Source of the DNA: Agromyces badenianii
GTDB lineage: Bacteria; Actinomycetota; Actinomycetes; Actinomycetales; Microbacteriaceae
Reading direction: 5' to 3'
Length of the DNA stretch: 64,000 bases
Assembly: GCF_003070885.1 (NCBI RefSeq)
Contig: NZ_CP028913.1
Location: forward strand, 2,604,001 to 2,668,000
The notes below the pieces were generated by a model. That model saw only the letters and a list, made by a program, of their open reading frames with translations. It was not told the DNA's origin and did not search any database. Below are positions 41,729-50,987 of this stretch, piece after piece (within the stretch, counting starts at the first letter, position 1; each line of letters starts with the position of its first letter). Position numbers and translations under genes: made by a program.

Positions 41729-41905
41729 CCTCGCCGCGCCGACGTCGCGCCCGAGTAGCGTGCGCGAGAGCGTCGTCTTGCCCGCCTTGGTGTGCGAGAT
41801 GAGCGAGAGCGAGACGGTGCCGGCATCGAGGCCCAGGATGTCGGTGCGGTCGCGCTGCGATTGCATCACGCCGTCGGGCCGAGCGGATGCCGCGTGCTCG
41901 CTCAC
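41729..41905 (-). pseudogene. Remnant of a P-loop GTPase gene (5' end only)
   Basis: The first 59 codons encode DILGLDAGTVSLSLISHTKA, directly followed by GKTTLSRTLLGRDVGA, a typical G1/Walker A start of a DUF3482/dynamin-like GTPase. After this the frame loses resemblance and runs antisense into the rmuC gene. The rest of the GTPase is missing. The GTG at 41905 could have been the original start. This looks like a truncation at the left edge of the hsd operon. Confidence 0.6.
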
Positions 41906-42071
41906 CCGTTAAGGGGCAGCGCAAAGAGGCGCCGGAGGGGTGAATCCGGCTGTGACGTTGGCTTGGCTACACCGACTTCGGAGCCGGTGCGACGGAGGCA
42001 GCGACGCTGAATCCGACGCGGCGCTCAGCCCTCGAGGTTGGGAAGCACCGACTTCCGCGCTGGCGCCGCAA

Positions 42072-45000
42072 TCACGCCACGCTTGGTACGGCGGTCTCCT
42101 TGATATGGCGCAGTGTGCCCACGATGACCTCGATGTCGCTGCTGGGGAATACGTAGTCCGGGCCGGTCGGAGCGTGGTCGGTGTAAGGAGACTCGAAGAG
42201 GCGGCCTGGTTCCATGACGCCGTTCTTCGTCAGTTCGTCGACTATGAGGCTCACGAAGCGGACCTGATCGGCCGTGAACCGCGTGCTGTCCAGGTAGCCC
42301 TCGAACGCCTCGATGGCAGTGGAGCGGTCGAGTCCAACCAACTGTCGGACGAATAGCCCGAGCCCGCCCTGCTCGGTGGCCCAGACGATGTCTACCGGCT
42401 GGCCGCCGGAAGCGACCAGCATCCCCTCCAACTCGGTGAGGTCGTCGGGTGTAAGTTGCCTGTTGCGTCGAAGGCGCTGCAGCGCGACATTGTCGAGGTG
42501 TTCGCGGAGATAGGCCTCGGCCTTGGAGCGGAAGCGTTCGAAATTCGTGCCAGGTGTCACCCGAGGCAGTACCACCTCGACACCTTCGCCGAGGGTGTCT
42601 TCGAAGTCGGTGTACACGGGGTTGCGGACGGTCTTCTCGATGAAGCGCACCAATCCGCGGACGCGCAGGCGCGCGAGCTCGAGCAGTGGGAGGGTGACGT
42701 CGATCCACCAATCGTCGCCTGCCACCGATTCCAGCAGCACCGCTTGTTCGGCAACGGACGGGATTGTCGTCTTGCCAACGAGAGTGGATGCGATCTGCTG
42801 GATGGTCTCTCGCACCCGTTCCGCGATCACGGCGTCGCCCTCAAGTTGCGCGAGCTGGCGGCGCAGGATCAGCAGGTCGAACCGCTTGGCGTCCTCATCG
42901 TTGTCTCGAACAGTGGACGGGAGGCCGGCCAGGGTCAACAGCGCGCCCGAGTCCTCACGAGTCGCGGATGTCCATGCCTTGGCGTCTGAGTACTTCTCGA
43001 CGGTCCGTCGATGCGGACGCACCATGAAATTGTCGAGGGTCATGCCGGCGACGATCTCGTGCAACGTGGACACAGTCGACACGCGAAGCTCCGGGTCCGA
43101 TTCCCCGAGGGTGGTGACGAGCCCGAGGCGTGCTTCGAAGATCCGCTGAGACAGGGACTTCTGTGTCTGGCCTTGCGAGCCGGGAAAATCCTGGCTGAAG
43201 TACTCGAGATTGCCGCAGAAGTCGAAGACGAGGAAATCCTGCTTGTCCTGGCCCGGATCGAACACGTCGGGGCACAGCCTGGTGCCGCGACCGATCATCT
43301 GCCAGAACTTCGACTTCGAGTGGACTGTCTTGAAGAACACGAGGTTGAGCACCTCAGGGACATCGATGCCGGTGTCGAGCATGTCGACGCTAATCGCAAT
43401 GTGCGGGGCCTTGTCCTTGATTGAGAAGTCGTCGATGAGGGATTGCGCGTAGGGGGTGCCGTGGGTGATCACGCGGGCGAAGCGTCCGGCAAGTTCGGGG
43501 AAGGCGATGTCGAATCGCTTCTGAATGAACTCGGCGTGCTTCTGATTCTTCGCGAAGATGATCGTCTTGCCCAGCCGGTCGTTGCCGGCAACCTTGTACC
43601 CCTGTGTCATAAGGGTCTCGAGCACCTTATCGACGGTGTCTTCGTTGAAGAGGAATCGGTTGAGTTCCTCAGCGCCGATCTCCTCGGGCGCGCCGTCCTC
43701 GCCCCAGTCGAGGGCGTCCCACTCGTACTTCTCCTCTTCGCTGAGTTCGTTGTACCGGATGCCGGAGCGGAGGAACTTGGTGCCGACGCTGATTCCCTTC
43801 GGCGGGACGAGGTAGCCAGCGTCGACGGCTTCGTCGAGGGAGTAGTTATCGGTTGGGATTCCGTCTTCAAGGTGGAACAGACGGTAGGTGTTGTGGTCGA
43901 CCTCGTCTTTCGGCGTCGCTGTCAGCCCCACGAGCATGGCGTCGAAGAAGTCGAAGATCGCGCCGTACTTCGCGTATACGGATCGGTGAGCCTCGTCGAT
44001 CACGATGAGGTCGAAGTGTCCCGGTCCGAACCGCCGTTTTCCCTCGCCGTCCGCGTTGATGAGGTTCATCATCGTCGGATAGGTCGAGACGTAGACGCGT
44101 CCCTCGGCGGCCTTTTCGGTGACGAGATTCACGGTGGTGGACCCGGGCAGATTCTCCTTTAATGCGTTGGCGGCTTGCCTAACGAGCGCGGTGCGATCGG
44201 CAAGGAACAGCACCCGTTTGACCCAGTTCGCCTTCTGCAGCAGGTCGACGAGCGCGATGGTGGTGCGCGTCTTGCCCGACCCGGTCGCCATGACCAACAG
44301 CGCCTCCCGCTGCCTACGATCGAAGACGTCTCCAACGGCCTTGATGGCGCGCACCTGATACGGGCGGCCCGCGATATCCGTGTTTACCTCTGCCATGGAC
44401 AGCGCCGATTTCGTCTGCCGGCGCTGGATGAGAAGCTCAAGTTCGTCGGAGGTATAGAAGCCCTGGGTCTCCCGGGGAGGGTAACCTCCAGCATCATCCC
44501 AGATCCGGTGCTCGTACCCGTTAGTGAAGAAGATCACCGGGCGGCGACCGAACTGCGCCTCGAGACGATCGGCATACAACTTCGCCTGCTGCTGACCGAT
44601 CTCTGGCGACTTCGATGTGCGCTTGGCCTCCACGACCGCCAGCGGCAGGCCGTCAGCCCCCCACAGTACGTAGTCGACAAATCCCGAGCCGCCGGCGTTG
44701 GGCATGCCGGTGACTTCGTACTCACGGTCACGATCCTGGTCCAGTGGCCAGCCTGCTTCATGGAGCAAGACGTCGATGAAGAGATCGCGCGCGGCAGCTT
44801 CGTCGTACTCGCGAGTGTCGGGGGCGACAGATGCCTGGGCGGCTGCGATCCGCTCCTGCAGCTCCGTGATCTGTGCCTCGTGCGCGGCGAGGCGATCGTC
44901 CTTCTCCGCTAGAGCGCGGGCGTGAGCTTCGTCCTGCTCGCGGAACTTCGCCGCGAGGCGAGTGATCTCCTCGCGAGACAGGGGCGCCGCCTTTGCCGCC

Positions 45001-45428
45001 AGGGCTGGATCGAACTCCGCCCGCAGCGGGACGACGTCAGGGCGAGCGGAATGGTGGTACGACGCCCATACGGCGACGTGTAACAGTTCACGCAGAACGG
45101 CAAGTGACACGTCTGCGCCAATCTGGCGGCTGTCATGCACCGCCGTGTTGGCGATGCGGCGGATAGCCGTCAGCTTCTGCGTGATGCGCGGCGGCACTTC
45201 GGTCCTGAAGGCCGCGTCGCTGATCTTGGCCGCGAGATCGTCGCGGTAGGGCGCCCGCAGTGAGAGCACGTCGTAGAGGTAATCGACAAGCCTCTCGATG
45301 ACACGGCGGCTGTAGAAGCAGGCAGACCGGGGATCCGACGACAAATACGACTCAGCGCGGGCGCAATCGTCGTGTAGCGACGGCACTGTCGCTCGAACGA
45401 AGTCGAAATTCCCCATACGAATGCTCAC
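42072..45428 (-). CDS. hsdR: Type I restriction endonuclease R subunit (HsdR, EcoEI-like)
   Basis: An 1118-residue motor and nuclease. The N-terminus has a DUF4145-like helical domain and a coiled coil, then the HsdR nuclease domain with GFVDYVLWGADGLPLAVVEA (PD-(D/E)xK: D and E-A-K). The DEAD-type helicase has Walker A MATGSGKTRTT and VIDEAHRS, with motif VGLTATPKDEVD. The second RecA domain has DMLDTGIDVPEV and MIGRGTRLCPD. The C-terminal EcoEI_R_C-like domain is intact. It cuts unmodified DNA after translocation. A four-base GTGA overlap with the upstream nuclease-like gene indicates one operon. Confidence 0.95.
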   Translation of the reverse strand: MSIRMGNFDFVRATVPSLHDDCARAESYLSSDPRSACFYSRRVIERLVDYLYDVLSLRAPYRDDLAAKISDAAFRTEVPPRITQKLTAIRRIANTAVHDSRQIGADVSLAVLRELLHVAVWASYHHSARPDVVPLRAEFDPALAAKAAPLSREEITRLAAKFREQDEAHARALAEKDDRLAAHEAQITELQERIAAAQASVAPDTREYDEAAARDLFIDVLLHEAGWPLDQDRDREYEVTGMPNAGGSGFVDYVLWGADGLPLAVVEAKRTSKSPEIGQQQAKLYADRLEAQFGRRPVIFFTNGYEHRIWDDAGGYPPRETQGFYTSDELELLIQRRQTKSALSMAEVNTDIAGRPYQVRAIKAVGDVFDRRQREALLVMATGSGKTRTTIALVDLLQKANWVKRVLFLADRTALVRQAANALKENLPGSTTVNLVTEKAAEGRVYVSTYPTMMNLINADGEGKRRFGPGHFDLIVIDEAHRSVYAKYGAIFDFFDAMLVGLTATPKDEVDHNTYRLFHLEDGIPTDNYSLDEAVDAGYLVPPKGISVGTKFLRSGIRYNELSEEEKYEWDALDWGEDGAPEEIGAEELNRFLFNEDTVDKVLETLMTQGYKVAGNDRLGKTIIFAKNQKHAEFIQKRFDIAFPELAGRFARVITHGTPYAQSLIDDFSIKDKAPHIAISVDMLDTGIDVPEVLNLVFFKTVHSKSKFWQMIGRGTRLCPDVFDPGQDKQDFLVFDFCGNLEYFSQDFPGSQGQTQKSLSQRIFEARLGLVTTLGESDPELRVSTVSTLHEIVAGMTLDNFMVRPHRRTVEKYSDAKAWTSATREDSGALLTLAGLPSTVRDNDEDAKRFDLLILRRQLAQLEGDAVIAERVRETIQQIASTLVGKTTIPSVAEQAVLLESVAGDDWWIDVTLPLLELARLRVRGLVRFIEKTVRNPVYTDFEDTLGEGVEVVLPRVTPGTNFERFRSKAEAYLREHLDNVALQRLRRNRQLTPDDLTELEGMLVASGGQPVDIVWATEQGGLGLFVRQLVGLDRSTAIEAFEGYLDSTRFTADQVRFVSLIVDELTKNGVMEPGRLFESPYTDHAPTGPDYVFPSSDIEVIVGTLRHIKETAVPSVA

Positions 45429-46501
45429 TCACCGTCGGTGTGGATGTCGAACTGCTGACCGAGTCGATCCAGAGTGAACTCCTGCCGAAGCTTGCAGGCG
45501 CTGTTCTGGTTCGCGAAAAGTCCCTTCTCCCAGTACGCGTCCTTCTCAGGGACCGTGTCGATCCACTCGACTGGCACGACCCACTCGTCGTCGTCATTAG
45601 TCTCGGCGTCGCGATGCGGGTACGAACCGACGAGGGACTGCGTCGCGAGCGGCACCGGCACGCCTTCCCCCCCTACTCGCGCGTCGCTGAAGCGGGCCGC
45701 TGGCCCCACGACCGTGCCGACGCCGACGTATCCGGTCTGCGGGATGTTGACCCATACCCGCGCCCCTTCCGGAAGGGCACGGATCGTCTGTGTATAGAAT
45801 TTTCCGCCTCCGGCGGAGACGAAGCCGAGCCGGCGGGCGTCGTCCCACGACCGGTCTCCACCGAACGACACGTACCAGTCGAGCCCGTTCCACGTTGCAC
45901 GCTTCGACGTCGACTTCGTGATGCTGCCGGAGGATCTCTCGTCGGATGCCGCGAGCCACGACCGCGCGAGATACCGTCGGTCTTCGTCCTCGATGTAAGT
46001 GAAGAACACGGCGTTGATTGGTACACCGAATCCGCGCAGATACGAGACGATGCGCTCCGAACTGGCGTCCAGGGCGGAGGCGACCACAGTGAGCTGCAAC
46101 TCACCATTGAGTTCGTCCGGCGGTGCGACGCCGAACGCCTCCTCGAACGACGCTTCGAACGGCTGGCCAAGGTACTTCTCGGCGATATCGATGACATCCT
46201 CACGGGAGAGCGTCGACACCCATGAGCCATAGTCAAGCACCTGAGCGACGACCTCTCGCGGCGTGCGATCGCGCTTGAGTTCGAGCACGTGCAGATTTCC
46301 GTCGGCATCAATGGCCAGCAGATCCAGTCGCTTCCCGTATGGTGTGATGACCTCACTGCCGATGACTAGCAGCGCCGTTCCCAGCAATGACGGGTCCTGC
46401 CTGAGAAACTGATGGAGTTCGCTCTCCGTATGAAGCGCGGCCGCCGTCAGCGGCTTCGGGCTTTCGCCGTCGATGCGCCACATCCTCATCTCAACGGGCA
46501 T
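45425..46501 (-). CDS. NucS/PD-(D/E)xK nuclease-like protein within the hsd operon
   Basis: A 358-residue protein. The N-terminal region (residues 20-125) reads LHTESELHQFLRQDPSLLG, then GKRLDLLAIDADGNLHVLEL followed by KRDRTPREVVAQVLDYGSWV. This gives the D-x(n)-E-x-K core seen in EndoMS/NucS-type nucleases and related DUF91 domains. The remaining 200 residues contain YVSFGGDRSWDDARRLGFVS and are not recognised. Lying between hsdS and hsdR, it may be an accessory nuclease or anti-phage effector. It overlaps hsdR by four bases and follows hsdS after three bases. Confidence 0.75.
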   Translation of the reverse strand: MPVEMRMWRIDGESPKPLTAAALHTESELHQFLRQDPSLLGTALLVIGSEVITPYGKRLDLLAIDADGNLHVLELKRDRTPREVVAQVLDYGSWVSTLSREDVIDIAEKYLGQPFEASFEEAFGVAPPDELNGELQLTVVASALDASSERIVSYLRGFGVPINAVFFTYIEDEDRRYLARSWLAASDERSSGSITKSTSKRATWNGLDWYVSFGGDRSWDDARRLGFVSAGGGKFYTQTIRALPEGARVWVNIPQTGYVGVGTVVGPAARFSDARVGGEGVPVPLATQSLVGSYPHRDAETNDDDEWVVPVEWIDTVPEKDAYWEKGLFANQNSACKLRQEFTLDRLGQQFDIHTDGE

Positions 46502-46504
46502 TGA

Positions 46505-47644
46505 TCACACCTCCCCTCGGAAAACGCGGGACTCGAGAGATGCAAAGAGCGCCTCGTCGGCGGCGAGGGCCCGTTGGACGGCGGCACGCTGCCTAATGAC
46601 CGCCCCGACACGGTCAGCGTATCTGCGCTGCAACTCAATCGGTGGGGCGAGCACCGTGACTGATTTGAAGGCCGATTTGCTGACGAGACCCTTCATTCCC
46701 CCTGTTGACTTCGCCCGAATGAGTTCTGGGGCGGTCTTGAGCTGTCCGAGAAGGAAGGCCGTGTTGACCCTGGGTGTTGGCAGGATCGCGTTGATCTGCT
46801 GGTTGAAGGCAACGTCACGATCGGTGAGTGAGGCCTTGCCGATACTGCCTGGGCTGCCGGCGATGCAGGTCACGAGGATCGAGCCTGCCGGAGCAACCCG
46901 ACCACGCTTCCTCCCGACGAGAGATAGTCCCTCGGAAGCCCGCGTAGGAAGGTCCCCACCGAGGTTGTCAGACTTTATCCACTCGATGTCATGTCCGAAG
47001 TTGCTCGAATCAGCTCTTAAAGGCGAGTTTCCGGTCATCACCTGAGTTAGCGCTCCGATCGTCTTCTGCGGAAGCCCCCGGTTGTTCAGGACCGGGTCGC
47101 CGAACATATCGCGGAAGATTGCCTGGGTAAGGTAGTCAAGGTGTGAGAGAACCTGACGGTGCTTGGCGCGGATGGCGTCGGCCTGGTCGAGGATTGCGGC
47201 GATCCGCCGCTGCTCGTGGAGCGGCGGGAGCGGCACCGGAAACTTCACCAGCTCTGTCGGACTCAGTCGCGGCAAGTTGGCGCCAGACGTCCGCGAGGCT
47301 GCGAAATCGACCATGCTCGGCTGCGCCAAGTAGCGAGCAAGGTACCCGCGATCGAGGTCTCTTCCGGGGCGAATTGGAAGGATATCGGTGCTACAAACCC
47401 CAGCAAAGGTGGGGCGGCTGACCTTACCGAGATTGGGGCGGAGCTTTCCAAAGAGGACGTGCTCGGACGTGAACCGGAACTTTGTGCTCGTGGGCCTTGC
47501 GCCACCGACAGTGTCGTGGCCGATGATCCGGCCGCCTCGCTCGATGTGCTCCAAGCCAATGTAGACGGTGTCGGGAGCGACGGATCCGGGGTCGACTCCC
47601 TCTCGGTCGATGGTGGCGACATCGCCCAATTCGACGGTTCTCAC
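46505..47644 (-). CDS. hsdS: Type I restriction-modification specificity subunit (HsdS)
   Basis: A 379-residue protein with two target-recognition domains separated by a conserved helix (PLPPLHEQRRIAAILDQADA). The first half starts VELGDVATIDREG and contains FRFTSEHVLFGKLRPNLGKV. The second half starts at TIGALTQVMTGNSP and ends PPIELQRRYADRV and FASLESRVFRGE. It determines the bipartite DNA site for both methylation and cutting. Its GTG overlaps the hsdM stop by four bases (GTGA). Confidence 0.94.
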   Translation of the reverse strand: MRTVELGDVATIDREGVDPGSVAPDTVYIGLEHIERGGRIIGHDTVGGARPTSTKFRFTSEHVLFGKLRPNLGKVSRPTFAGVCSTDILPIRPGRDLDRGYLARYLAQPSMVDFAASRTSGANLPRLSPTELVKFPVPLPPLHEQRRIAAILDQADAIRAKHRQVLSHLDYLTQAIFRDMFGDPVLNNRGLPQKTIGALTQVMTGNSPLRADSSNFGHDIEWIKSDNLGGDLPTRASEGLSLVGRKRGRVAPAGSILVTCIAGSPGSIGKASLTDRDVAFNQQINAILPTPRVNTAFLLGQLKTAPELIRAKSTGGMKGLVSKSAFKSVTVLAPPIELQRRYADRVGAVIRQRAAVQRALAADEALFASLESRVFRGEV

Positions 47645-49104
47645 GCGAGCATCGCCTTCAGCTCTGCAAGACCCTGGGCAATTTCGGCATCCAACTGCTC
47701 GATGTCGGTGATGATGTCGATCGGCGCGCGGTGCTCAATCTCGTCGTGGACGATTTCCTTGTAACGATTGAGCGAGAGGTCATACCCCTGGCCGACGATG
47801 TCGGACTTCGGCACGAGGAAGCTCTGCGCCGTGCGGGCGCGACCCTTCTCGGCGGCCCGATCCTGCCACCGTGCGAGCACGTCGGGAAGATCGTTCGCCT
47901 CAACAGGGTTGCGCTTGTCGTCGAGGGAGAACCCGTCGGCCTGCACGTCGTAAAACCAGACGTCGTCGGTGCCCCCCGAGTTCGTCTTGGTGAAGAACAG
48001 TATCGCGGTGGACACCCCCGCATAGGGGCGAAAGATTCCAGTGGGGAGCTTGATAACCGCCTCCAGCTTCTGGTCCTCGACTAACGTCTTGCGCAGCACC
48101 TTGTGAGCGGTCGTCGACCCGAACAGCACGCCGTCCGGAACGATTACGGCCGCGCGCCCTCCAGGCTTGAGGAGCTTCAGGAATAGGGCGAGAAAGAGCA
48201 GTTCAGTCTTCTTTGTCTTCACCGTGCGCTGCAGATCCTTCGCGGTCGACTCGTGGTCGAGCGAGCCGGTGAACGGCGGGTTGGCGAGGATAAGCGTGTA
48301 CTTCTCGGCGTCCGCTGCCGCGCCTTCGGAGAGCGAGTCGCGGTATCGGATGTCGGGGGCCTCTATACCGTGCATCAGCATGTTCATGCTGCCGATACGG
48401 AGCATGGTGGAGTCGAAGTCGTACCCGTGGAACATCGACTGGTGGAAGTGCGACCGTTGCACGGCGTCAAGGAGTGCGTCGGCATGGTTGTCGCGGACGT
48501 ACTCGCTCGCGGCGACGAGGAACCCGGCAGTGCCACAGGCTGGATCGCATATCTCGTCATTGGGCTGCGGGGCGGTCATCCTGACCATGAGCGCGACGAT
48601 GTGACGCGGGGTACGGAACTGGCCGTTCTTGCCTGCAGAAGCAATCTGAGAGAGCAGGTACTCGTATAGGTCGCCGTTGGTGTCGCGGTCGGCCATCGGG
48701 ATGTCGTCCAGCATGTCGACGACCTTCGACAGCAGCGCTGGTTTCTGGATGGTTAAGCGGGCGTCCTTCATGTGCTCGCTGTAGGTGGTGCCGTCGCCGA
48801 GCCCGCGAAGGAACGGGAACACCTCGTCGGCGATCGTCTTGTGCAGGACCTCCGGTTTGGTGTTCTTGAAACGGCTCCATCGCAACTTTTCCTGGTCAGG
48901 GCGAAATACTGGATTCTCGATCCCGCTACCGGTTACGCGAGCCTTCTTCTCCGCGAGGGTCTGGATGTCGTCGAGGCGGCGGATGAACAGCAGGTACGTG
49001 ATCTGCTCGATGACCTCAAGCGGGTTGCTAATGCCCCCGGACCAGAAGGTGTTCCAGACGTGGTCGATCTTGCTCTTCAGTTCCCCAGTGATCACAGGAG
49101 CCAC
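47641..49104 (-). CDS. hsdM: Type I N6-adenine DNA methyltransferase (HsdM)
   Basis: A 487-residue methyltransferase. The N-terminal helical HsdM_N domain (LKSKIDHVWNTFWSGGISNP) precedes the catalytic domain. SAM motif I is ICDPACGTAGFLVAASEYV and motif IV is ILANPPFTGS (N-P-P-F, the adenine-N6 type). QFRTPRHIVALMVRM is also typical. It protects host DNA and is required for restriction. It is the first gene of the hsdM-hsdS-nuclease-hsdR operon. The GTG at 49104 is the best start, though no ribosome site is evident. Confidence 0.95.
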   Translation of the reverse strand: MAPVITGELKSKIDHVWNTFWSGGISNPLEVIEQITYLLFIRRLDDIQTLAEKKARVTGSGIENPVFRPDQEKLRWSRFKNTKPEVLHKTIADEVFPFLRGLGDGTTYSEHMKDARLTIQKPALLSKVVDMLDDIPMADRDTNGDLYEYLLSQIASAGKNGQFRTPRHIVALMVRMTAPQPNDEICDPACGTAGFLVAASEYVRDNHADALLDAVQRSHFHQSMFHGYDFDSTMLRIGSMNMLMHGIEAPDIRYRDSLSEGAAADAEKYTLILANPPFTGSLDHESTAKDLQRTVKTKKTELLFLALFLKLLKPGGRAAVIVPDGVLFGSTTAHKVLRKTLVEDQKLEAVIKLPTGIFRPYAGVSTAILFFTKTNSGGTDDVWFYDVQADGFSLDDKRNPVEANDLPDVLARWQDRAAEKGRARTAQSFLVPKSDIVGQGYDLSLNRYKEIVHDEIEHRAPIDIITDIEQLDAEIAQGLAELKAMLA

Positions 49105-49211
49105 ATTAGTTGGGGCGGCTGGTATTGCGGACGCTGGGGCTTCCTTGCCGCGGAGGATCTGGGCAGCTCATTCTCCTATCCGGCTTCTGTCGAGACATGC
49201 ATTCACTGAAG

Positions 49212-49476
49212 CTAGTCGAAGCCGCCGTCTAGATAACATGTCCGCCGAGGGTGCCGCCAGCAGGTCGCTCGAGCCGCCGCGGCGACCGGCCCCCGAGGCC
49301 TTCCCGTCCCACTGGTCGGGGCCATGCTGCGGGCGTGAGGCGTCGACGTCGCGCTGCGCGAGCTGAAGGGCCTCGCCCGCGAGGTAGGCGACGCGACGGG
49401 CGATCGCCATGGCCTCCTCGCGGTGGTCTTCGCCGATGACGGTGACGGTCGCCGCGGGCGCGCCGAGGAGGATGAA
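49212..49476 (-). pseudogene. Decayed 3' end of a TPM-tail coiled-coil gene
   Basis: The translated remnant reads ATVTVIGEDHREEAMAIARR, then VAYLAGEALQLAQRDVDASR. It corresponds closely to the C-terminus of the intact gene at 54765-56114. The Gly-rich end is spread over three frames (GGSSDLL, GGTLGGHVI, LDGGFD), which shows frameshift decay. Everything upstream of this end is missing. It lies just beyond the hsdM start, at the right edge of the hsd operon. Confidence 0.75.
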
Positions 49477-49694
49477 GCGACGTGATCAGCAAAACGGCGG
49501 CGCACCTACTTATTCGGGACGACGGGACGCGGCGAGTTCCCGCGCCCCCTTCATCTTGGCTTTCGGTGGTGGGTACGAGGCGTGAAGACTGACCCTAGGA
49601 CTGGGGTGTCCTTTCCCGGCTGGATCACGCAAAGGCCCCAGATTGGGGACAACCACGCCGCAGCTTTGAGTCATGGATGGTGCAGGCTGGCTGA
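49477..49694. other. Intergenic region upstream of the SRA-HNH gene
   Basis: About 220 bp with no gene. It is less GC-rich than the flanks and has an inverted pair CCCCAGATTGGGG at 49637. CAGGCT lies six bases before the GTG of the SRA-HNH gene. Confidence 0.45.
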
Positions 49695-50582
49695 GTGAGC
49701 AGGTTCTTCGGTACCCCCGACGGCGTTCAAGTAGGCCAGTTCTTCATCGACCGCCGCGAGCTTCAGCATGCACAGGTGCATCGGCCGGGGCAGGCAGGAA
49801 TCAGTGGCACCGGCAAAGAAGGCTCTGATTCGATCGTCGTTTCGGGCGGATACCCGGAGGACGTGGATCATGGTTCCTACATCATCTACACCGGGCACGG
49901 GGGGCAGGATCAGAGAACGCGGCGCCAGATAGCCGACCAACGTATCGATGCCCCGGGAAACGCAGGCCTCATAACGAGCATGGTGCGAGGCCTGCCGGTG
50001 CGGGTGATTCGCGGCTATCAAGCTCGCACGGTCTTCTCACCGCCGGCAGGTTACGTGTATTCCGGGCTTTACACGGTCACCTCCTGGCAGACCGTGAAGG
50101 GCCGAGACGGCTTTCAACTCATCATGTTCAGACTCGATCAGATCGAGGATCACGTCTCTGTAGAGCCTGCACCTCTCGTGGAATCTGACGCAGAGTTCCG
50201 TCAGACGACCATTTCGCGCCGGATCCGTGACAGCGCGATCGCCCGAGAGGTCAAGAGCCTGTACTCGAACGCCTGCCAGGTGTGCGACATACAGATCGAA
50301 GGATTCGGAGGTCGCTCCTACTCGGAGGGGGCGCATATCCGACCGCTCGGTCGGCCCCACCTCGGCGCAGATTCGAGAGCGAATCTCCTTTGCCTCTGTC
50401 CGAATCACCATACGCAGCTCGATATCGGAGGCATGTACATTTCAAACGACATGGTGGCAATGGATGCGGCCTCGGGCCAATCCATCTCCCTCCTTCGATG
50501 GCGCAAAGACCATCGAGTCGATCCTGCAAACATCGCGTATCACCGGTCACTCTGGATACCCGAACTGAGCGGCCCGCGATGA
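49695..50582 (+). CDS. SRA (YDG)-HNH endonuclease, putative modified-DNA restriction enzyme
   Basis: A 295-residue two-domain protein. The N-terminal SRA/YDG domain (residues 1-150) shows GSDSIVVSGGYPEDVDHGSY, IIYTGHGGQD and YVYSGLYTVTSW. The C-terminal HNH domain has CQVCD, YSEGAHIRPLG, ANLLCLCPNHHTQLD with zinc cysteines and catalytic HH. This architecture occurs in 5-methylcytosine-dependent (type IV-like) restriction enzymes such as ScoA3McrA and TagI. It probably cuts invading modified DNA. The GTG start is supported by a -10-like CAGGCT. It overlaps the Nudix gene by four bases. Confidence 0.9.
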   Translation: MSRFFGTPDGVQVGQFFIDRRELQHAQVHRPGQAGISGTGKEGSDSIVVSGGYPEDVDHGSYIIYTGHGGQDQRTRRQIADQRIDAPGNAGLITSMVRGLPVRVIRGYQARTVFSPPAGYVYSGLYTVTSWQTVKGRDGFQLIMFRLDQIEDHVSVEPAPLVESDAEFRQTTISRRIRDSAIAREVKSLYSNACQVCDIQIEGFGGRSYSEGAHIRPLGRPHLGADSRANLLCLCPNHHTQLDIGGMYISNDMVAMDAASGQSISLLRWRKDHRVDPANIAYHRSLWIPELSGPR

Positions 50583-50986
50583 TACCTGTCGTCCTAGAGG
50601 TTGTCGCGGCAGCCATCATTCTGGATGACCGGATCTTCGCTTGTCGACGTGCGCCGGGCCGAGCCTCTGCCGGCTGTTGGGAGCTGCCCGGAGGAAAGGT
50701 GGAGCCTGGCGAATCACCGCGCGACGCCCTCAGACGGGAGATTGCGGAAGAACTCAGCGTCACCATCGTGACCGGGGCGCTCATCGATCGGAGCCAGACA
50801 ACTGTCGGCGATCAGGTCATTGACCTCGCCACATACGAATCTCGCATCATTGGGTCTCTCCCCACCAGAAGCACCGATCACGACGAGCTCGGGTGGTTCA
50901 CTCGGTCCGAACTCCGAGGTCTTCAGTGGGCGGCACCAGACCTGCCGGCTGTCGTTGTGCTGGCCTCCAACGGCAATCCTGGCTAG
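50579..50986 (+). CDS. Nudix (MutT-type) pyrophosphohydrolase
   Basis: A 135-residue enzyme. The Nudix box GGKVEPGESPRDALRREIAE continues ELSVTI and keeps every metal-binding residue. The N-terminus VLEVVAAAIILDDRIFACRR resembles 8-oxo-dGTP or CTP pyrophosphohydrolases (NudG/MutT). ATG overlaps the stop of the SRA-HNH gene (ATGA), so expression is coupled. It may hydrolyse modified nucleotides related to the nuclease's target, but that is inference. Confidence 0.9.
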   Translation: MIPVVLEVVAAAIILDDRIFACRRAPGRASAGCWELPGGKVEPGESPRDALRREIAEELSVTIVTGALIDRSQTTVGDQVIDLATYESRIIGSLPTRSTDHDELGWFTRSELRGLQWAAPDLPAVVVLASNGNPG

Positions 50987-50987
50987 G

